Notes: generated by a model from the letters alone, not told the origin. A DNA stretch of 64,000 bases from Streptomyces spirodelae (GCF_017676385.1 NZ_JAFFZN010000001.1:186001-250000); one strand, 5' to 3'. Numbered from the stretch's first letter, positions 33,057-45,153 are shown. Translations and numbers: made by a program.

Positions 33057-35096
33057 ATGCGGGCTGCGGGATTGAAGCAGGTCAGCTCCTCGCCTCACGC
33101 CATCAAGGAGGAGGAGCACGTCTGGATCACGGCCCGCGACGGTACCCGGCTGGCCGCGCGCATCTGGCGGCCCCTCTCCTCCGACACCGAGCCGGTCCCG
33201 GGAATCCTGGAGTTCATCCCCTACCGCAAGCGCGACCTGACCGCCCTGCGGGACTCGATCAACCACCCCTACATCGCCGGACACGGTTACGCCTGCGTAC
33301 GAGCGGATCTGCGGGGCAGCGGAGACTCCGAGGGTCTGCTCACCGACGAATACCTCGAACAGGAGTTCAGGGACGGCGAGGACGTCCTCGCCTGGATGGC
33401 CAAACAGCCCTGGTGCAACGGCCGCACCGGAATGATGGGCATCTCCTGGGGCGGCTTCAACGCCCTCCAGCTCGCCGCGCGCCGCCCCCCGGGGCTGGGT
33501 GCGGTCGCCGCGCTCTGCTACAGCGACGACCGCTACGCCGACGACGTCCACTACATGGGCGGCTGCCTGCTCAGCGACAACCTCTCCTGGGCCTCGACCA
33601 TGTTCGCCTACACCTCGTGCCCGCCCGACCCCCAGGTGGTCGGCTCCCAGTGGCGCGAGATGTGGTACGAGCGGCTCGACGGGATGAACCCGTGGCTGGC
33701 CGAGTGGCTGGACCACCAGCGGCGCGACGCCTACTGGCAGCACGGCTCCGTCTGCGAGGACTACTCCGACATCGCCTGCCCGGTACTCGCCGTCAGCGGC
33801 TGGGCCGACGGCTACTCCAACGCCGTCTTCCGGCTGATGGAGCGGCTCACGGTCCCCCGCAGGGGCCTGATCGGACCGTGGTCGCACAAGTACCCGCACC
33901 TCGGCGTGCCCGGCCCCGCCATCGGCTTCCTGCAGGAACTCGTGCGCTGGTGGGACCACTGGCTCAAGGACGAGGAGAACGGGATCATGGACGGGCCGAT
34001 GCTGTGCACCTGGATGCAGGAGAGTGTGCCGCCGTCCACCTCCTACGACGAGCGTCCCGGGCGCTGGGTCGGGGAGCCCAAGTGGCTCTCGCCGCACGTG
34101 CAGCGGATTCGATATCCACTGGGCGACCACCGGATCGGCCGGCCCGGCGAGCCGCTCGAATCGCCGCCGCTGAGCCTGGAGTCGCCGCTGTCGGTGGGCC
34201 AGTTCGCCGGAAAGTGGTGCTCCTACAACGCGCCTCCCGACCTGCCCTACGACCAGCGTGAGGAGGACGGCGGTTCGCTGGTCTTCGAGAGCGAGCCACT
34301 GGCCGAGCGCCTGGAGATACTCGGCGGGCCGGTCCTGTACGCGACGCTGGAAGTCGACCGCCCGGTGGCGATGGTCGCGGTCCGGCTCTCGGACGTCGCA
34401 CCGGACGGCAGGGCGACGCGGGCGACGTACGGGCTGCTCAACCTCACCCATCGGAACGGGCACGCCGAGCCCGAGGCCCTCGAACCGGGTGAGCGCTACC
34501 GCGTGGGCGTCCAGCTCAACGGTGTGGCGCAGGCGTTCCCGGCGGGCCACCGGCTCCGGATCGCCCTGTCGACCTCGTACTGGCCGCTGGCCTGGCCGCC
34601 ACCTCGGCCGGTACGGCTGACCGTGCATCCGTCCGAAAGCGAGCTGGAGCTGCCCATCCGTTCGCTGGACGAGCCCGACGAGCTGCCCACACCGCTGTTC
34701 GGAGACCCCGAAGGCACGCCGCCGCTGTCGAGCACGGTGATCAGGCCGGGTGAGCACCGCTGGACGGTCTCACGTGACCTGGTCGACTACCGGTCGGCGC
34801 TGGAAGTCGTCAAGGATCTCGGCGTCGTCCACATGGAGGACATCGACCTGACGGTGACCCGCCGCGCGTACGAGCGCTACAGCTGGACCAAAGACGACTT
34901 CGGGTCCGTACGCGGCGATATCGAGTGGGTCATGGGCTTCGCCCGCGACGGCTGGGACGTGCACACCAGAACCCGCACCATCCTGACGTCCGACGACTCG
35001 AATTTCTATCTGCACGCCACCATGGACGCCTACGAGGACAACCACCGGGTACGCTCCCGCAACTGGGCGTGGACCATCCCGCGGGACCACGTCTGA
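33057..35096 (+). CDS. CocE/NonD-family serine hydrolase (X-Pro dipeptidyl-peptidase/cocaine-esterase fold)
   Basis: 679 residues. The alpha/beta-hydrolase core has the nucleophile Ser130 in GMMGISWGGFNAL, Asp250 in SGWADGYSN, and His276 in GPWSHKYPH. A helical cap lies between them, and a C-terminal jelly-roll (PVLYATLEVDRPVAMVAVRL, FPAGHRLRIALSTSYWP) is typical of CocE/PepX. About 100 extra C-terminal residues (WTVSRDLVDYRSALEVV onward) are less usual. No signal peptide, so cytosolic. Paired with the ATP-grasp ligase, it may hydrolyse an ester or amide related to the ligase product. Confidence 0.88.
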   Translation: MRAAGLKQVSSSPHAIKEEEHVWITARDGTRLAARIWRPLSSDTEPVPGILEFIPYRKRDLTALRDSINHPYIAGHGYACVRADLRGSGDSEGLLTDEYLEQEFRDGEDVLAWMAKQPWCNGRTGMMGISWGGFNALQLAARRPPGLGAVAALCYSDDRYADDVHYMGGCLLSDNLSWASTMFAYTSCPPDPQVVGSQWREMWYERLDGMNPWLAEWLDHQRRDAYWQHGSVCEDYSDIACPVLAVSGWADGYSNAVFRLMERLTVPRRGLIGPWSHKYPHLGVPGPAIGFLQELVRWWDHWLKDEENGIMDGPMLCTWMQESVPPSTSYDERPGRWVGEPKWLSPHVQRIRYPLGDHRIGRPGEPLESPPLSLESPLSVGQFAGKWCSYNAPPDLPYDQREEDGGSLVFESEPLAERLEILGGPVLYATLEVDRPVAMVAVRLSDVAPDGRATRATYGLLNLTHRNGHAEPEALEPGERYRVGVQLNGVAQAFPAGHRLRIALSTSYWPLAWPPPRPVRLTVHPSESELELPIRSLDEPDELPTPLFGDPEGTPPLSSTVIRPGEHRWTVSRDLVDYRSALEVVKDLGVVHMEDIDLTVTRRAYERYSWTKDDFGSVRGDIEWVMGFARDGWDVHTRTRTILTSDDSNFYLHATMDAYEDNHRVRSRNWAWTIPRDHV

Positions 35097-35097
35097 C

Positions 35098-35114
35098 GCA
35101 TCGCGGGGATGCGC
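35098..35114 (+). terminator. Short stem-loop after CocE gene
   Basis: CGCATC-GCGGG-GATGCG starts 2 nt after the hydrolase stop. The stem is only 6 bp, so termination would be weak. Confidence 0.35.
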
Positions 35115-35190
35115 TGCCGCAGGGGCGGGATTCCTGGACGCGGGGCTTGTTGACCCTCACACCGTGTCAGGCGGTCTGCTCGGAGACGTC

Positions 35191-36030
35191 ATGTTCACCA
35201 TCGGAGACTTCGCCCGGCACGGCCGCGTCTCGGTACGGATGCTGCGGCACTACGACGCGACCGGCCTGCTGCGTCCGGCCCACGTCGACCCCGCCAGCGG
35301 CTACCGCTACTACACCGCCGCCCAACTCGCCCGCCTCAACCGGATCATCGCGCTCAAGGACCTCGGATTCACCCTCCAGCAGGTCCGCGACATCGTCGAT
35401 GAGAAGGTCGGCGCCGCTGAACTGCGCGGCATGCTGCGGTTGCGGCAAGCCGAGCTGGAGGCCGCCATGGCTGCCGCGCGGGCACGGCTGGTCCAGGTCG
35501 AGGCGAGGCTCCGAGCGATCGAGAACGAGGGACACATGCCAACGAACGAGGTAGTCGTCAAAAGCGTTCCCGCCGTCCGGGTGGCGGAGCTGACCGCGAC
35601 CGCGGCGAGTTTCGAACCCGAGGACATCGGCCCCGTCATCGGGCCGCTGTACGAGGAGCTGTTCCGGCGTCTGGACTCGGCCGGCATCACCGCCACCGGT
35701 CCCGGCATCGCCTACTACGAGGACGCCTCTGAGGGCGGCGGCCGGATCAGCGTCCACGCGGCCGTACAGGTCTCCGCGCCGCCCCGGGACGGCGCCTCGC
35801 CCCAGGACGGTGCCTTCCGCGTCCGCGACCTGCCGCGCCTCGACCAGGCGGCGACCATCGTGCACCGAGGCTCGATGGACGCCGTCCTCCCGACCGCGCA
35901 GACCCTGGCCCACTGGATCGACGCCAACGGCTACCGGTCGACCGGCTATCCGCGCGAGATCAACCTGGAGTGCCCGGAGAACCGCGACGACTGGGTGACG
36001 GAACTGCAGGCACCCGTCACCCGGGCGTGA
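35191..36030 (+). CDS. MerR-family regulator with GyrI-like effector domain
   Basis: 279 residues. The MerR winged HTH is FTIGDFARHGRVSVRMLRHY, then SGYRYYTAAQLARLNRI. A coiled coil follows (LRLRQAELEAAMAAARARL, residues 90-115). The C-terminal GyrI-like/AraC-E-bind domain (residues 125-275) would bind a hydrophobic cation or drug, as in BmrR-type proteins. ATG 35191 has CGGAGA upstream. No adjacent efflux gene is present, so the target is not obvious. Confidence 0.88.
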   Translation: MFTIGDFARHGRVSVRMLRHYDATGLLRPAHVDPASGYRYYTAAQLARLNRIIALKDLGFTLQQVRDIVDEKVGAAELRGMLRLRQAELEAAMAAARARLVQVEARLRAIENEGHMPTNEVVVKSVPAVRVAELTATAASFEPEDIGPVIGPLYEELFRRLDSAGITATGPGIAYYEDASEGGGRISVHAAVQVSAPPRDGASPQDGAFRVRDLPRLDQAATIVHRGSMDAVLPTAQTLAHWIDANGYRSTGYPREINLECPENRDDWVTELQAPVTRA

Positions 36031-36158
36031 TCACGCGCGCCGCCGGCACGGGCGTTCGACCTGGCGTGTGAGGGCGCTCGCCCGGGCGCGGGACCGCTGG
36101 GCCGGAATCAGAGCACGGACGTCCCGGAACTGCCGGCACTCCCTGCTCGGCCCGGGGC

Positions 36159-38967
<2,809 letters not shown>

Positions 38968-38980
38968 GACTCCTCCCCTC

Positions 38981-39029
38981 CCCGGCGGGCGAGGAACCTG
39001 CGACCCGCAGGGTTCTCGCCCGCGCCGGG
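38981..39029. terminator. Long hairpin between convergent genes
   Basis: The arms CCCGGCGGGCGAG...TGCG and CGCA...TCGCCCGCGCCGGG pair over about 22 positions with two small bulges around a 3-nt loop (ACC). It lies midway between the permease remnant stop and the convergent hydrolase stop, a strong bidirectional terminator candidate. Confidence 0.65.
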
Positions 39030-39066
39030 TTGCTTCTGCGCGCGGTGTCCGTCGCCCACGCGGGCG

Positions 39067-39948
39067 TCATTCCGTCGTGTGCGCGAGGACGGCTGAGGCC
39101 AGTTCCTCGTGTACCTCGGGCGGCAGCGTGTGTCCCATACCCCTCACGGTCGTCAGCCGCGCTCCCGGGATCTGCTCGGCGATGAGCGCGCCGTGGCCCG
39201 GTTTGGCCGGCTCGTGGGTGCCCTCGATGACCAGCGTGGGGGCTTTGACCTGGTGCAGGACGCCCACCGGCTCGAAGTCCGGTTTCGCCGCTGCGGCCAG
39301 CCGGTGGTTGGCCGCGGCCGACAGGTCGCGGGCCCGGTCGTAGATCCTCTCCTGCAGCCGGCGCGCCGCGTCCTCGTCGAACGGCAGCCCGGTGCCGTGC
39401 AGTACGCGCTGCTCGGCGATCATGCTGTCGACCCGCGCGCGACGGCCCTCCGGCTGTGGAGCGGCTATCAGCGCGCGGTAGAAGTCCACGAACTCCGGCT
39501 CGGGCTCGGGCAGGCTCCCCTCGGGTTGCGGCTGCCCCAGCAGAGCCCGCATGATCACCTGGCCTTCGCCGCCGCCGAGTGGCGAGGAGCCGATGACGGT
39601 CAGCGAGCGCACCCGTTCCGGCTGCTCCACCGCGATGTACTGGCCGAGCAGTCCGCCCGCCGAGTGGCAGACCAGGTGGGCGCTTCGCAGACCATGGGCG
39701 TCCAGCACCCGGTACACGTCGTCCTTGATGTCGTCCCAGGTGTACGGGGACTCCGCGAAGTCGACAGTGTCCGACATACCGGTGTCACGGTGGTCGTACC
39801 GGATCACCCGGCGGCCTCCGGCGACAAGGCGGCCGATGAACTCCTCCGGCCACAGGACGCCCTGCGACATCGAGCCCATGATCAACAGAATCGGCGCGTC
39901 CGTGGTGGCGCCGAACTCTTCGCTCCAGATGTTCTTCGTCTCATTCAT
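39067..39948 (-). CDS. Alpha/beta-fold hydrolase
   Basis: 293 residues. The nucleophile elbow is LVCHSAGGLLGQYIA, with Ser about residue 97. The oxyanion region is ILLIMGSMSQGVLWPEEF, the acid is in LVIEGTHEPAKPGHG and the catalytic His in VRGMGHTLPPEV. The strand-3/4 segment RRVIRYDHRDTGMSDT is typical of the aclacinomycin-methylesterase RdmC/EstA branch. Likely a small-molecule esterase; substrate unknown. The ribosome site is weak. Confidence 0.88.
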   Translation of the reverse strand: MNETKNIWSEEFGATTDAPILLIMGSMSQGVLWPEEFIGRLVAGGRRVIRYDHRDTGMSDTVDFAESPYTWDDIKDDVYRVLDAHGLRSAHLVCHSAGGLLGQYIAVEQPERVRSLTVIGSSPLGGGEGQVIMRALLGQPQPEGSLPEPEPEFVDFYRALIAAPQPEGRRARVDSMIAEQRVLHGTGLPFDEDAARRLQERIYDRARDLSAAANHRLAAAAKPDFEPVGVLHQVKAPTLVIEGTHEPAKPGHGALIAEQIPGARLTTVRGMGHTLPPEVHEELASAVLAHTTE

Positions 39949-40009
39949 GTCTCAGAGCATGTCCTCCCCCGCTGCGGATGCCATCCGTAGAACTACTGGT
40001 GCTGCGGAA

Positions 40010-42790
40010 CTACTGGTTCTGCGGCACCACCAGTCGCGCCAGTTCCGTACGGGAGCCGATGCCCAGCTTCGGATAGATCTTGTACAGGTGGTACTCGACC
40101 GTGCGCGGGCTCAGGAAGAGCTGGGCTGCGATCTGCTTGCTCGACAACCCGTCGGCGACCAGTCCCGCGATGCGCAGTTCCTGTGGAGTCAGCGCGTCGA
40201 GTACGGTCGAGGGCGAGGGCTGTCTGCTCTCGCCCGCTGCGCGCAGCTCGCTCCGGGCGCGTCCAGCCCACGGCCGCGCACCTGCCCGTTCGAACGTCTC
40301 CCACGCCGTCCGCAGATGCGCCCGCGCCTCTCCCGGCCGCTGAGCACGGCGCAGGCGCTCCCCCAGCAGCAGAGCCGTCCTGGCCGCCTCGAACGGGTTG
40401 GTGTGCAGCCGCAATGCCTCGCGCAGGGAGTCGTCGGATGACGCGGCCAGCCCTCGGCAGCGTGCCAGCAGGGCACGTGACTCGGGTGTCGCGGCGTGCG
40501 CGGCCCCTCGCTCGTACGCCTCCAGCGCCGTCCACGCGCCCGCCTCGTCGCCCGTTCCCACGGCGGCCTCGACCCGGTCCGGCGCTGTCCGCCACACCAC
40601 GATGGGGTGCCCGGCGCCCGGTCCCGCTCCGGCGATGGCCGTGAAGCGGTCGTGCGCCGCCGCGTAGCGTCCCAGGCACAGGTCGAGCAGTGCCAGCGCG
40701 TACGCGGCGACACCCACCCGCAAACCCACCCGATGGGGTACGGCGATGGCGAGCGCCTCGCGGGCCTGCCGTCCGCAGCTCTCCTCCTCGCCTCGCAGCG
40801 CCGCCAGCACCGCCAGGTTGGCCAGGTGCGCGGCCACCGTGTTCACGTATCCGGCCTCGCGGGCCAGCCCCAGGCCCTCCTCGGATACAGCCTGGCTGCT
40901 CGCCAACCGCCCGGCGAGGCGATCGGCCGTCGCCACGAACTCCAGCACCACGGGCAGCTGCCCCGTCATCCCCGACACCCTGGCGACCCGTCCGGCCCGG
41001 TCGGCCATGTCGTTCGCCAGGTCCGGCTCGCCCAGCTGGCCGGCCGCGGCCGCCGCCCACAGATACTCCGCCGCCTCCGTCAGTTCGCCGGCCCGCGCCA
41101 GCGCCCGCCGTAGGAGACCCGGCCCGGCAGCGTCGCCGTTCAGCGTCAGACCGATCCCGGCCACCGCGTCCCGCAAGAACCCCTCGGGGTGAGCTGCCGC
41201 CCGCTGTCCGAGCTCGACGACGGCAGCCGTGTCACCGACATACGAGGCAGCCTCGACGGCGTCCGCCAGCATCTCCAGGCTGTCGCCCGCCGCCAGGAGC
41301 CGCACGGCCTCGGCGACGTTCCCCGAGTTCAGCTCGAACCGGCCCCGGAGCTGGGCGATCTCCAGGGCCAGGCCGGCGTCGGCACCGGCCTGGTCGCGCG
41401 CGTCGGCCAGCAGCGATTCGGCCTGCCCCGGGCGGCCGCCGAGCCAGGCAGCGACGGCGGCGTCCTTCAGGCGGACGGTACGGGCGTACGGCGCGGGGGT
41501 CAGCTCGGCCGCTCTGGCGAGGGCGGTGGCGGCGGTGCCGTAACCTCCGCGGTCGCGCGCCCGCTCGGCGGCGGCCACCAGCTCGGCGGCGACCCGCTCG
41601 TCCTGGCCCAGGGCGGCTCCGGCCAGGTGCCAGGCGCGACGGTCGCCCCCGGTCAGCTCAGCCAGTACGGCGTGCACCCGGCGGACGTCGGCGGGCCCGG
41701 CGGCCTCGTGCACCGCCGACCGGACGAGCGGGTGGCGGAAGTGGACACGCGCACCGCGGAGTTCGGCCAGCCCGGACTCCTCCAGCTCGGCCAGCGCCAC
41801 AGGCCCGTCCCGGTCCCCCGCGTTCCGACCGGGAACCTCGCCGGCGGTGTGCTGACCGGGCCCCTCGGTACGCTCGGCGGACAGCCGGTCGGCTGCACGC
41901 AGTACCAGGTCCAGATCGGCCTCGACGGCGGCGACCAGCGCGAGCAGCCGAGCGGGGGCCGAGAGCGCGGCCACCTGGTCGCCGAAGAGCCGGGCGCCCC
42001 CGGGGAGCGGGTCGGGCAGCGGTTCGCGTCCGGTGCGCTGCGCCGGCGTCAGCCGTGCGGCGATCTCGTCCAGGGCGAGGGGATTGGCGTGGGTCAGCGT
42101 GGTGAGTTCCCGTGCCGCCCCGGGCGGCACACCGTGGCGGGAGCCCAGCATCTCGGCCGCCGCGTACTCGGGCAGGCCAGGTACGTCCACCGTCAGCGGC
42201 ACGCCCTTGACCGGAGCGTCGCCGCGCACGGCGAACAGCATCGCGACGCGTTCCGTCTCCAACCGCCTGGCGGCGAACAGCAGTGCGTCGGCCGAGGCCC
42301 TGTCGACCCATTGGAAGTCGTCCACGACACAGATCAGTCCGTCCGGTGCACCGGCTTCCGCCAACAGCGAGAGGACACCGGCGCCCAGTAGATACCGGTC
42401 GCCGGACTGGCCGGCGGCAAGCCCCAGGGCCGCGCGGACAGCGTCGCGCTGGGGTTCGGGCAGCGCTCCGAGCGAGCCGGTCACCGGTCGCAGCACCTGG
42501 TGCAGCGCCGCGAAGGCGAGATCGGACTCTGGTTCGATGCCGGTGGCCCGCAGGACGCGCATCGCGCCACGGTCGCGCACCGCGCCGGGCACACGTGCCT
42601 CGCCGGGCACGCGCGCCTCGCCGAGTACACGCGCCTCGTCGCCTTGTCCGATCGCCGCGTCCAGCAGGGCGGTCTTGCCCGCGCCCGCCTCGCCCCGCAA
42701 CACCACCGCGCCGCCGCAGCCGTCGCGAGCACGCGCGATCACCTTTTCGAGGGCGCTGACTTCCGCAGCTCTGCCGTAAAGCACGAGCAC
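40010..42790 (-). CDS. LAL-type LuxR-family regulator (large ATP-binding regulator)
   Basis: 926 residues from GTG 42790. Walker A is GEAGAGKT (about residues 33-40), and a Walker B-like segment is GLICVVDDFQWVDRASAD. A long TPR-like helical middle follows, and the C-terminal LuxR HTH is LTPQELRIAGLVADGLSSKQ then LFLSPRTVEYHLYKIYPKLG. LAL proteins switch on secondary-metabolite or catabolic genes when ATP and an inducer bind. An 18-bp tandem repeat inserts a GEARVP-type repeat just after the P-loop helix. The start is uncertain; GTG 42784 is also possible. Divergent from the PPOX gene. Confidence 0.9.
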   Translation of the reverse strand: MLVLYGRAAEVSALEKVIARARDGCGGAVVLRGEAGAGKTALLDAAIGQGDEARVLGEARVPGEARVPGAVRDRGAMRVLRATGIEPESDLAFAALHQVLRPVTGSLGALPEPQRDAVRAALGLAAGQSGDRYLLGAGVLSLLAEAGAPDGLICVVDDFQWVDRASADALLFAARRLETERVAMLFAVRGDAPVKGVPLTVDVPGLPEYAAAEMLGSRHGVPPGAARELTTLTHANPLALDEIAARLTPAQRTGREPLPDPLPGGARLFGDQVAALSAPARLLALVAAVEADLDLVLRAADRLSAERTEGPGQHTAGEVPGRNAGDRDGPVALAELEESGLAELRGARVHFRHPLVRSAVHEAAGPADVRRVHAVLAELTGGDRRAWHLAGAALGQDERVAAELVAAAERARDRGGYGTAATALARAAELTPAPYARTVRLKDAAVAAWLGGRPGQAESLLADARDQAGADAGLALEIAQLRGRFELNSGNVAEAVRLLAAGDSLEMLADAVEAASYVGDTAAVVELGQRAAAHPEGFLRDAVAGIGLTLNGDAAGPGLLRRALARAGELTEAAEYLWAAAAAGQLGEPDLANDMADRAGRVARVSGMTGQLPVVLEFVATADRLAGRLASSQAVSEEGLGLAREAGYVNTVAAHLANLAVLAALRGEEESCGRQAREALAIAVPHRVGLRVGVAAYALALLDLCLGRYAAAHDRFTAIAGAGPGAGHPIVVWRTAPDRVEAAVGTGDEAGAWTALEAYERGAAHAATPESRALLARCRGLAASSDDSLREALRLHTNPFEAARTALLLGERLRRAQRPGEARAHLRTAWETFERAGARPWAGRARSELRAAGESRQPSPSTVLDALTPQELRIAGLVADGLSSKQIAAQLFLSPRTVEYHLYKIYPKLGIGSRTELARLVVPQNQ
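42583..42636. repeat. Three tandem copies of an 18-bp unit inside the LAL gene
   Basis: Units CGCCGGGCACACGTGCCT, CGCCGGGCACGCGCGCCT and CGCCGAGTACACGCGCCT follow one another. In the gene's frame they encode EARV[LP]G repeats between the P-loop helix and the next ATPase segment. In-frame 18-bp units can expand or contract without a frameshift. Confidence 0.7.
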
Positions 42791-42900
42791 CCACTTTAGA
42801 GACCATTTCAGGAGACCTTCCCGCGCCCCCGCACACGCCCATGACCGGCTCCAACCGTCGCGGTGTGCGGGGAGCCGAAGGCGGGCGATAGCCTCCCCGA

Positions 42901-43347
42901 GTGAACGCGATCTTCGACGAAGCCGTGCGCGCCCGGCTGCAAGCCCCCAGCATCTGGTACGTCGGCACTGTGTTCGCCGACGGAGCACCGCAGGTCAGCC
43001 CGATGTGGGTGGACCTGGAAGGAGAGGGAGAGCTGTCCTTCAACACCTCGGTGGGCCGGGTCAAGGAGGAGAACCTCCGCCGCGACCCCCGCGTCTATCT
43101 CTCGCACGCCGACGCCGCCGACCCCTTCGACCGGGTGCAGATCAGCGGTGAGGTGGCCCGCTTCATCGAGGGCGAGGAGGCGCACGAGCGGATGGACCGG
43201 CTGGCCCGGAAGTACCTGGGCAGCGAGCGGTTCGAGTGGCTCATGCCAGGAGAGCAGCGAGTCGCGGTGATCGTGCGCCCGGTCAAGGTGCGGCACATCG
43301 TAGGAGTCGAACGATTCCGACCCGGCGGCCCGGTCCCCGCCCCCTGA
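42901..43347 (+). CDS. PPOX-class flavin/F420-dependent protein
   Basis: 148 residues of split-barrel pyridoxamine-oxidase type: IWYVGTVFADGAPQVSPMWV, then LSFNTSVGRVKEENLRRDPR with the cofactor-contacting R-K region, and VQISGEVARFIEGEEAHERM. Actinobacterial members often use F420 or bind heme/biliverdin, so the cofactor is uncertain. The GTG start has no Shine-Dalgarno; CGATAG nine bases upstream could be a -10 for a leaderless mRNA. Confidence 0.87.
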   Translation: MNAIFDEAVRARLQAPSIWYVGTVFADGAPQVSPMWVDLEGEGELSFNTSVGRVKEENLRRDPRVYLSHADAADPFDRVQISGEVARFIEGEEAHERMDRLARKYLGSERFEWLMPGEQRVAVIVRPVKVRHIVGVERFRPGGPVPAP

Positions 43348-43431
43348 CACCACGCCTGAACCGCACAGCCGGGCCGGCCACGGACATCACCCGCCCTGGT
43401 GGCCGCCTGGCGTGATCCGGCGGAGGACCGC

Positions 43432-43737
43432 TCACAGGTCCTCCTCGTCGACCGGGCGCAGAATGCGAGCGGCCGACACGACGAAGAGCGCCCGTTGGCC
43501 TGGGTACGACTTCCGGCTTGGGCGCCCTTCTGACGGCACTGTATGTGTTCACCGACGACCAGGAGCCCCGCGCCACCTGATCGGGCGAATCCGAACTCGC
43601 CGAACCCGGAACTCACCGACGAGCACGAAGGGGTCGGTCCACTCCACCGTGCACTTCCCGTCGGGCTCCTCATGGATCACCGAGAGGTCCACCACCTTCA
43701 GCTCCGGCGTGTCCGGAACCGTCATGGACAAGCCCAT
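43432..43737 (-). pseudogene. Decayed small gene with an in-frame stop
   Basis: One frame carries coding-like sequence on both sides of a TGA at 43549-43551. Upstream it reads LKVVDLSVIHEEPDGK, then TVEWTDPFVLVGEF; downstream GQRALFVVSAARILRPVDEEDL. The second part ends in a natural-looking acidic C-terminus and stop. The segment around the TGA is basic and looks shifted. I do not recognise the family. This is the only content of the 500-bp gap between the PPOX and HEAT genes. The first part alone could be a 62-residue gene. Confidence 0.4.
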
Positions 43738-43845
43738 GGAGCGGCCGAGGACCGCCAGGCCGAGTGCCGAGCGGGCCGGATGCCTTCCTGCTTCCGGCAG
43801 CAGCTCTCCGGCGGGGGCCACCCTCAGCCCGTCTAGACTGCGGGG

Positions 43846-45153
43846 GTGCGCAGCAGACCTCTCCCCGACCTGCCCGGACCGCAGGCGCCCGCGCGGGAGT
43901 GGGTGGCGTACGACCTGGCCGCACGCGGGGAACGGGCTTCGGATCTCGCGGTGGCGCTCTGCCACGGTGACGGCCGCGTGCGCGAGGCGGTGTTGTGCGC
44001 CGGGGTGCCCGATGAACTGCTGCCCCTGGTGGTGCTGCGCTGCGCCGACTGGGCAGGGCCGGTACGGGAGGCGGCTCGGCGAGTGCTTACCGGGGCCCGG
44101 CCGGAGGCCCTGGTGCGCGCGGCGCCCGTCGTGCTCCACGCCGCCGGCCGCAAGCGCGGTGAAGCCGCGCTGCGCCTGCTGGAGGCGCGGTTGGCCGAAG
44201 GTGACACGGAGCTGCGGGAGTGCGCGTTCGGTCACCCGAGACACGAGGTGCGGCGCTGGGCGTACGGACGGGCTGTGGAACACGGTTGGCTGCCGCCCGA
44301 ACAGCTCGCTCACCGGGCTGTGCGCGATCCGGATGTCGTCGTCCAGGCGCGCTGCGCAAAAGCGGCACTCCGCACCCCTCCGGCTCCGGAGGGGGCCGAG
44401 GTCCTCGATGTGCTGCTGGGCGCGCGCAGCGCGAGTGTCCGGGCCATCGCCGTCACCGCGCTGCGACGGCTGGGGCAGCCACTGCGGGCTGTCGACTGGC
44501 TGACCGACCGGTCATCGAGCGTACGAGCATGTGCGCAGTGGGCCGTACGCCAGGGAGGCGGCGATCCCCTCGCGCACTACCGCGGGGCCGCCGCCGAAGC
44601 CACTGGCCGCGCGGGGCCCTCGGTTGTCGCGGGGCTCGGCGAGTGCGGCGGACCCGGAGAGGTCGCGCTGGTGCTGCCGTATCTGTCCGACGCGCGGCCG
44701 GGCGTGCGTGCGGCGGCGGTCGGTGCGCTGCGGATGCTCGGGGCCGCCTCGCCTGAGCGCGTCGCACCTCTGCTGGACGACCCGTCACCGCGCGTCGTAC
44801 GACGCGTCTGCGATGCGCTCCTCTCCGACGCCGAAACCCTGTCCCCGGAGGCGCTGCGGGCCCGGCTGGCCCCGGACCGCCCCCGCCACATCCGCCTGGC
44901 CGCCATTCGCCTGCTCGCGATCCACCGTGGCCTGGCCCCGCTCCGGGCCGGGCTCACCTTGGTGGGCGACCGGGACCAGGACGTACGTACACGGGCCCGC
45001 GCCCTGGTGACCCGCTGGGCGCCACCGGACTCCGCGGCCCTCGCCGCCGCTCTGCCCGCCGGTGAACGCGCCCGTCTCACTGCCGAGATCGACCATGCGG
45101 CCCCTGTCCTCGGCCCTTCGCTGGCGCGCTTTCTCCACTGGATCCTGCAGTAG
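43846..45153 (+). CDS. HEAT-repeat (PBS-lyase-like) protein
   Basis: 435 residues made of helix pairs with the recurring pattern D-x-x-V-R-x-x-A-x-x-A-L (SASVRAIAVTALRRLG, RPGVRAAAVGALRMLGAA, DQDVRTRARALVTRW). Such solenoids are protein-binding scaffolds; no catalytic domain is attached. The GTG start lacks a Shine-Dalgarno, and TAGACT six bases upstream fits a leaderless -10. No partner is obvious in the neighbourhood. Confidence 0.8.
   Translation: MRSRPLPDLPGPQAPAREWVAYDLAARGERASDLAVALCHGDGRVREAVLCAGVPDELLPLVVLRCADWAGPVREAARRVLTGARPEALVRAAPVVLHAAGRKRGEAALRLLEARLAEGDTELRECAFGHPRHEVRRWAYGRAVEHGWLPPEQLAHRAVRDPDVVVQARCAKAALRTPPAPEGAEVLDVLLGARSASVRAIAVTALRRLGQPLRAVDWLTDRSSSVRACAQWAVRQGGGDPLAHYRGAAAEATGRAGPSVVAGLGECGGPGEVALVLPYLSDARPGVRAAAVGALRMLGAASPERVAPLLDDPSPRVVRRVCDALLSDAETLSPEALRARLAPDRPRHIRLAAIRLLAIHRGLAPLRAGLTLVGDRDQDVRTRARALVTRWAPPDSAALAAALPAGERARLTAEIDHAAPVLGPSLARFLHWILQ

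Noticed and set aside
30855..34757. A 1300-codon open frame on the minus strand across the VOC, ATP-grasp and CocE genes
   Set aside because: It is the antisense shadow of three well-supported plus-strand genes. Its translation is low-complexity (Arg, Gly, Val, Pro) with no domain, as expected when GC3-biased genes are read backwards.
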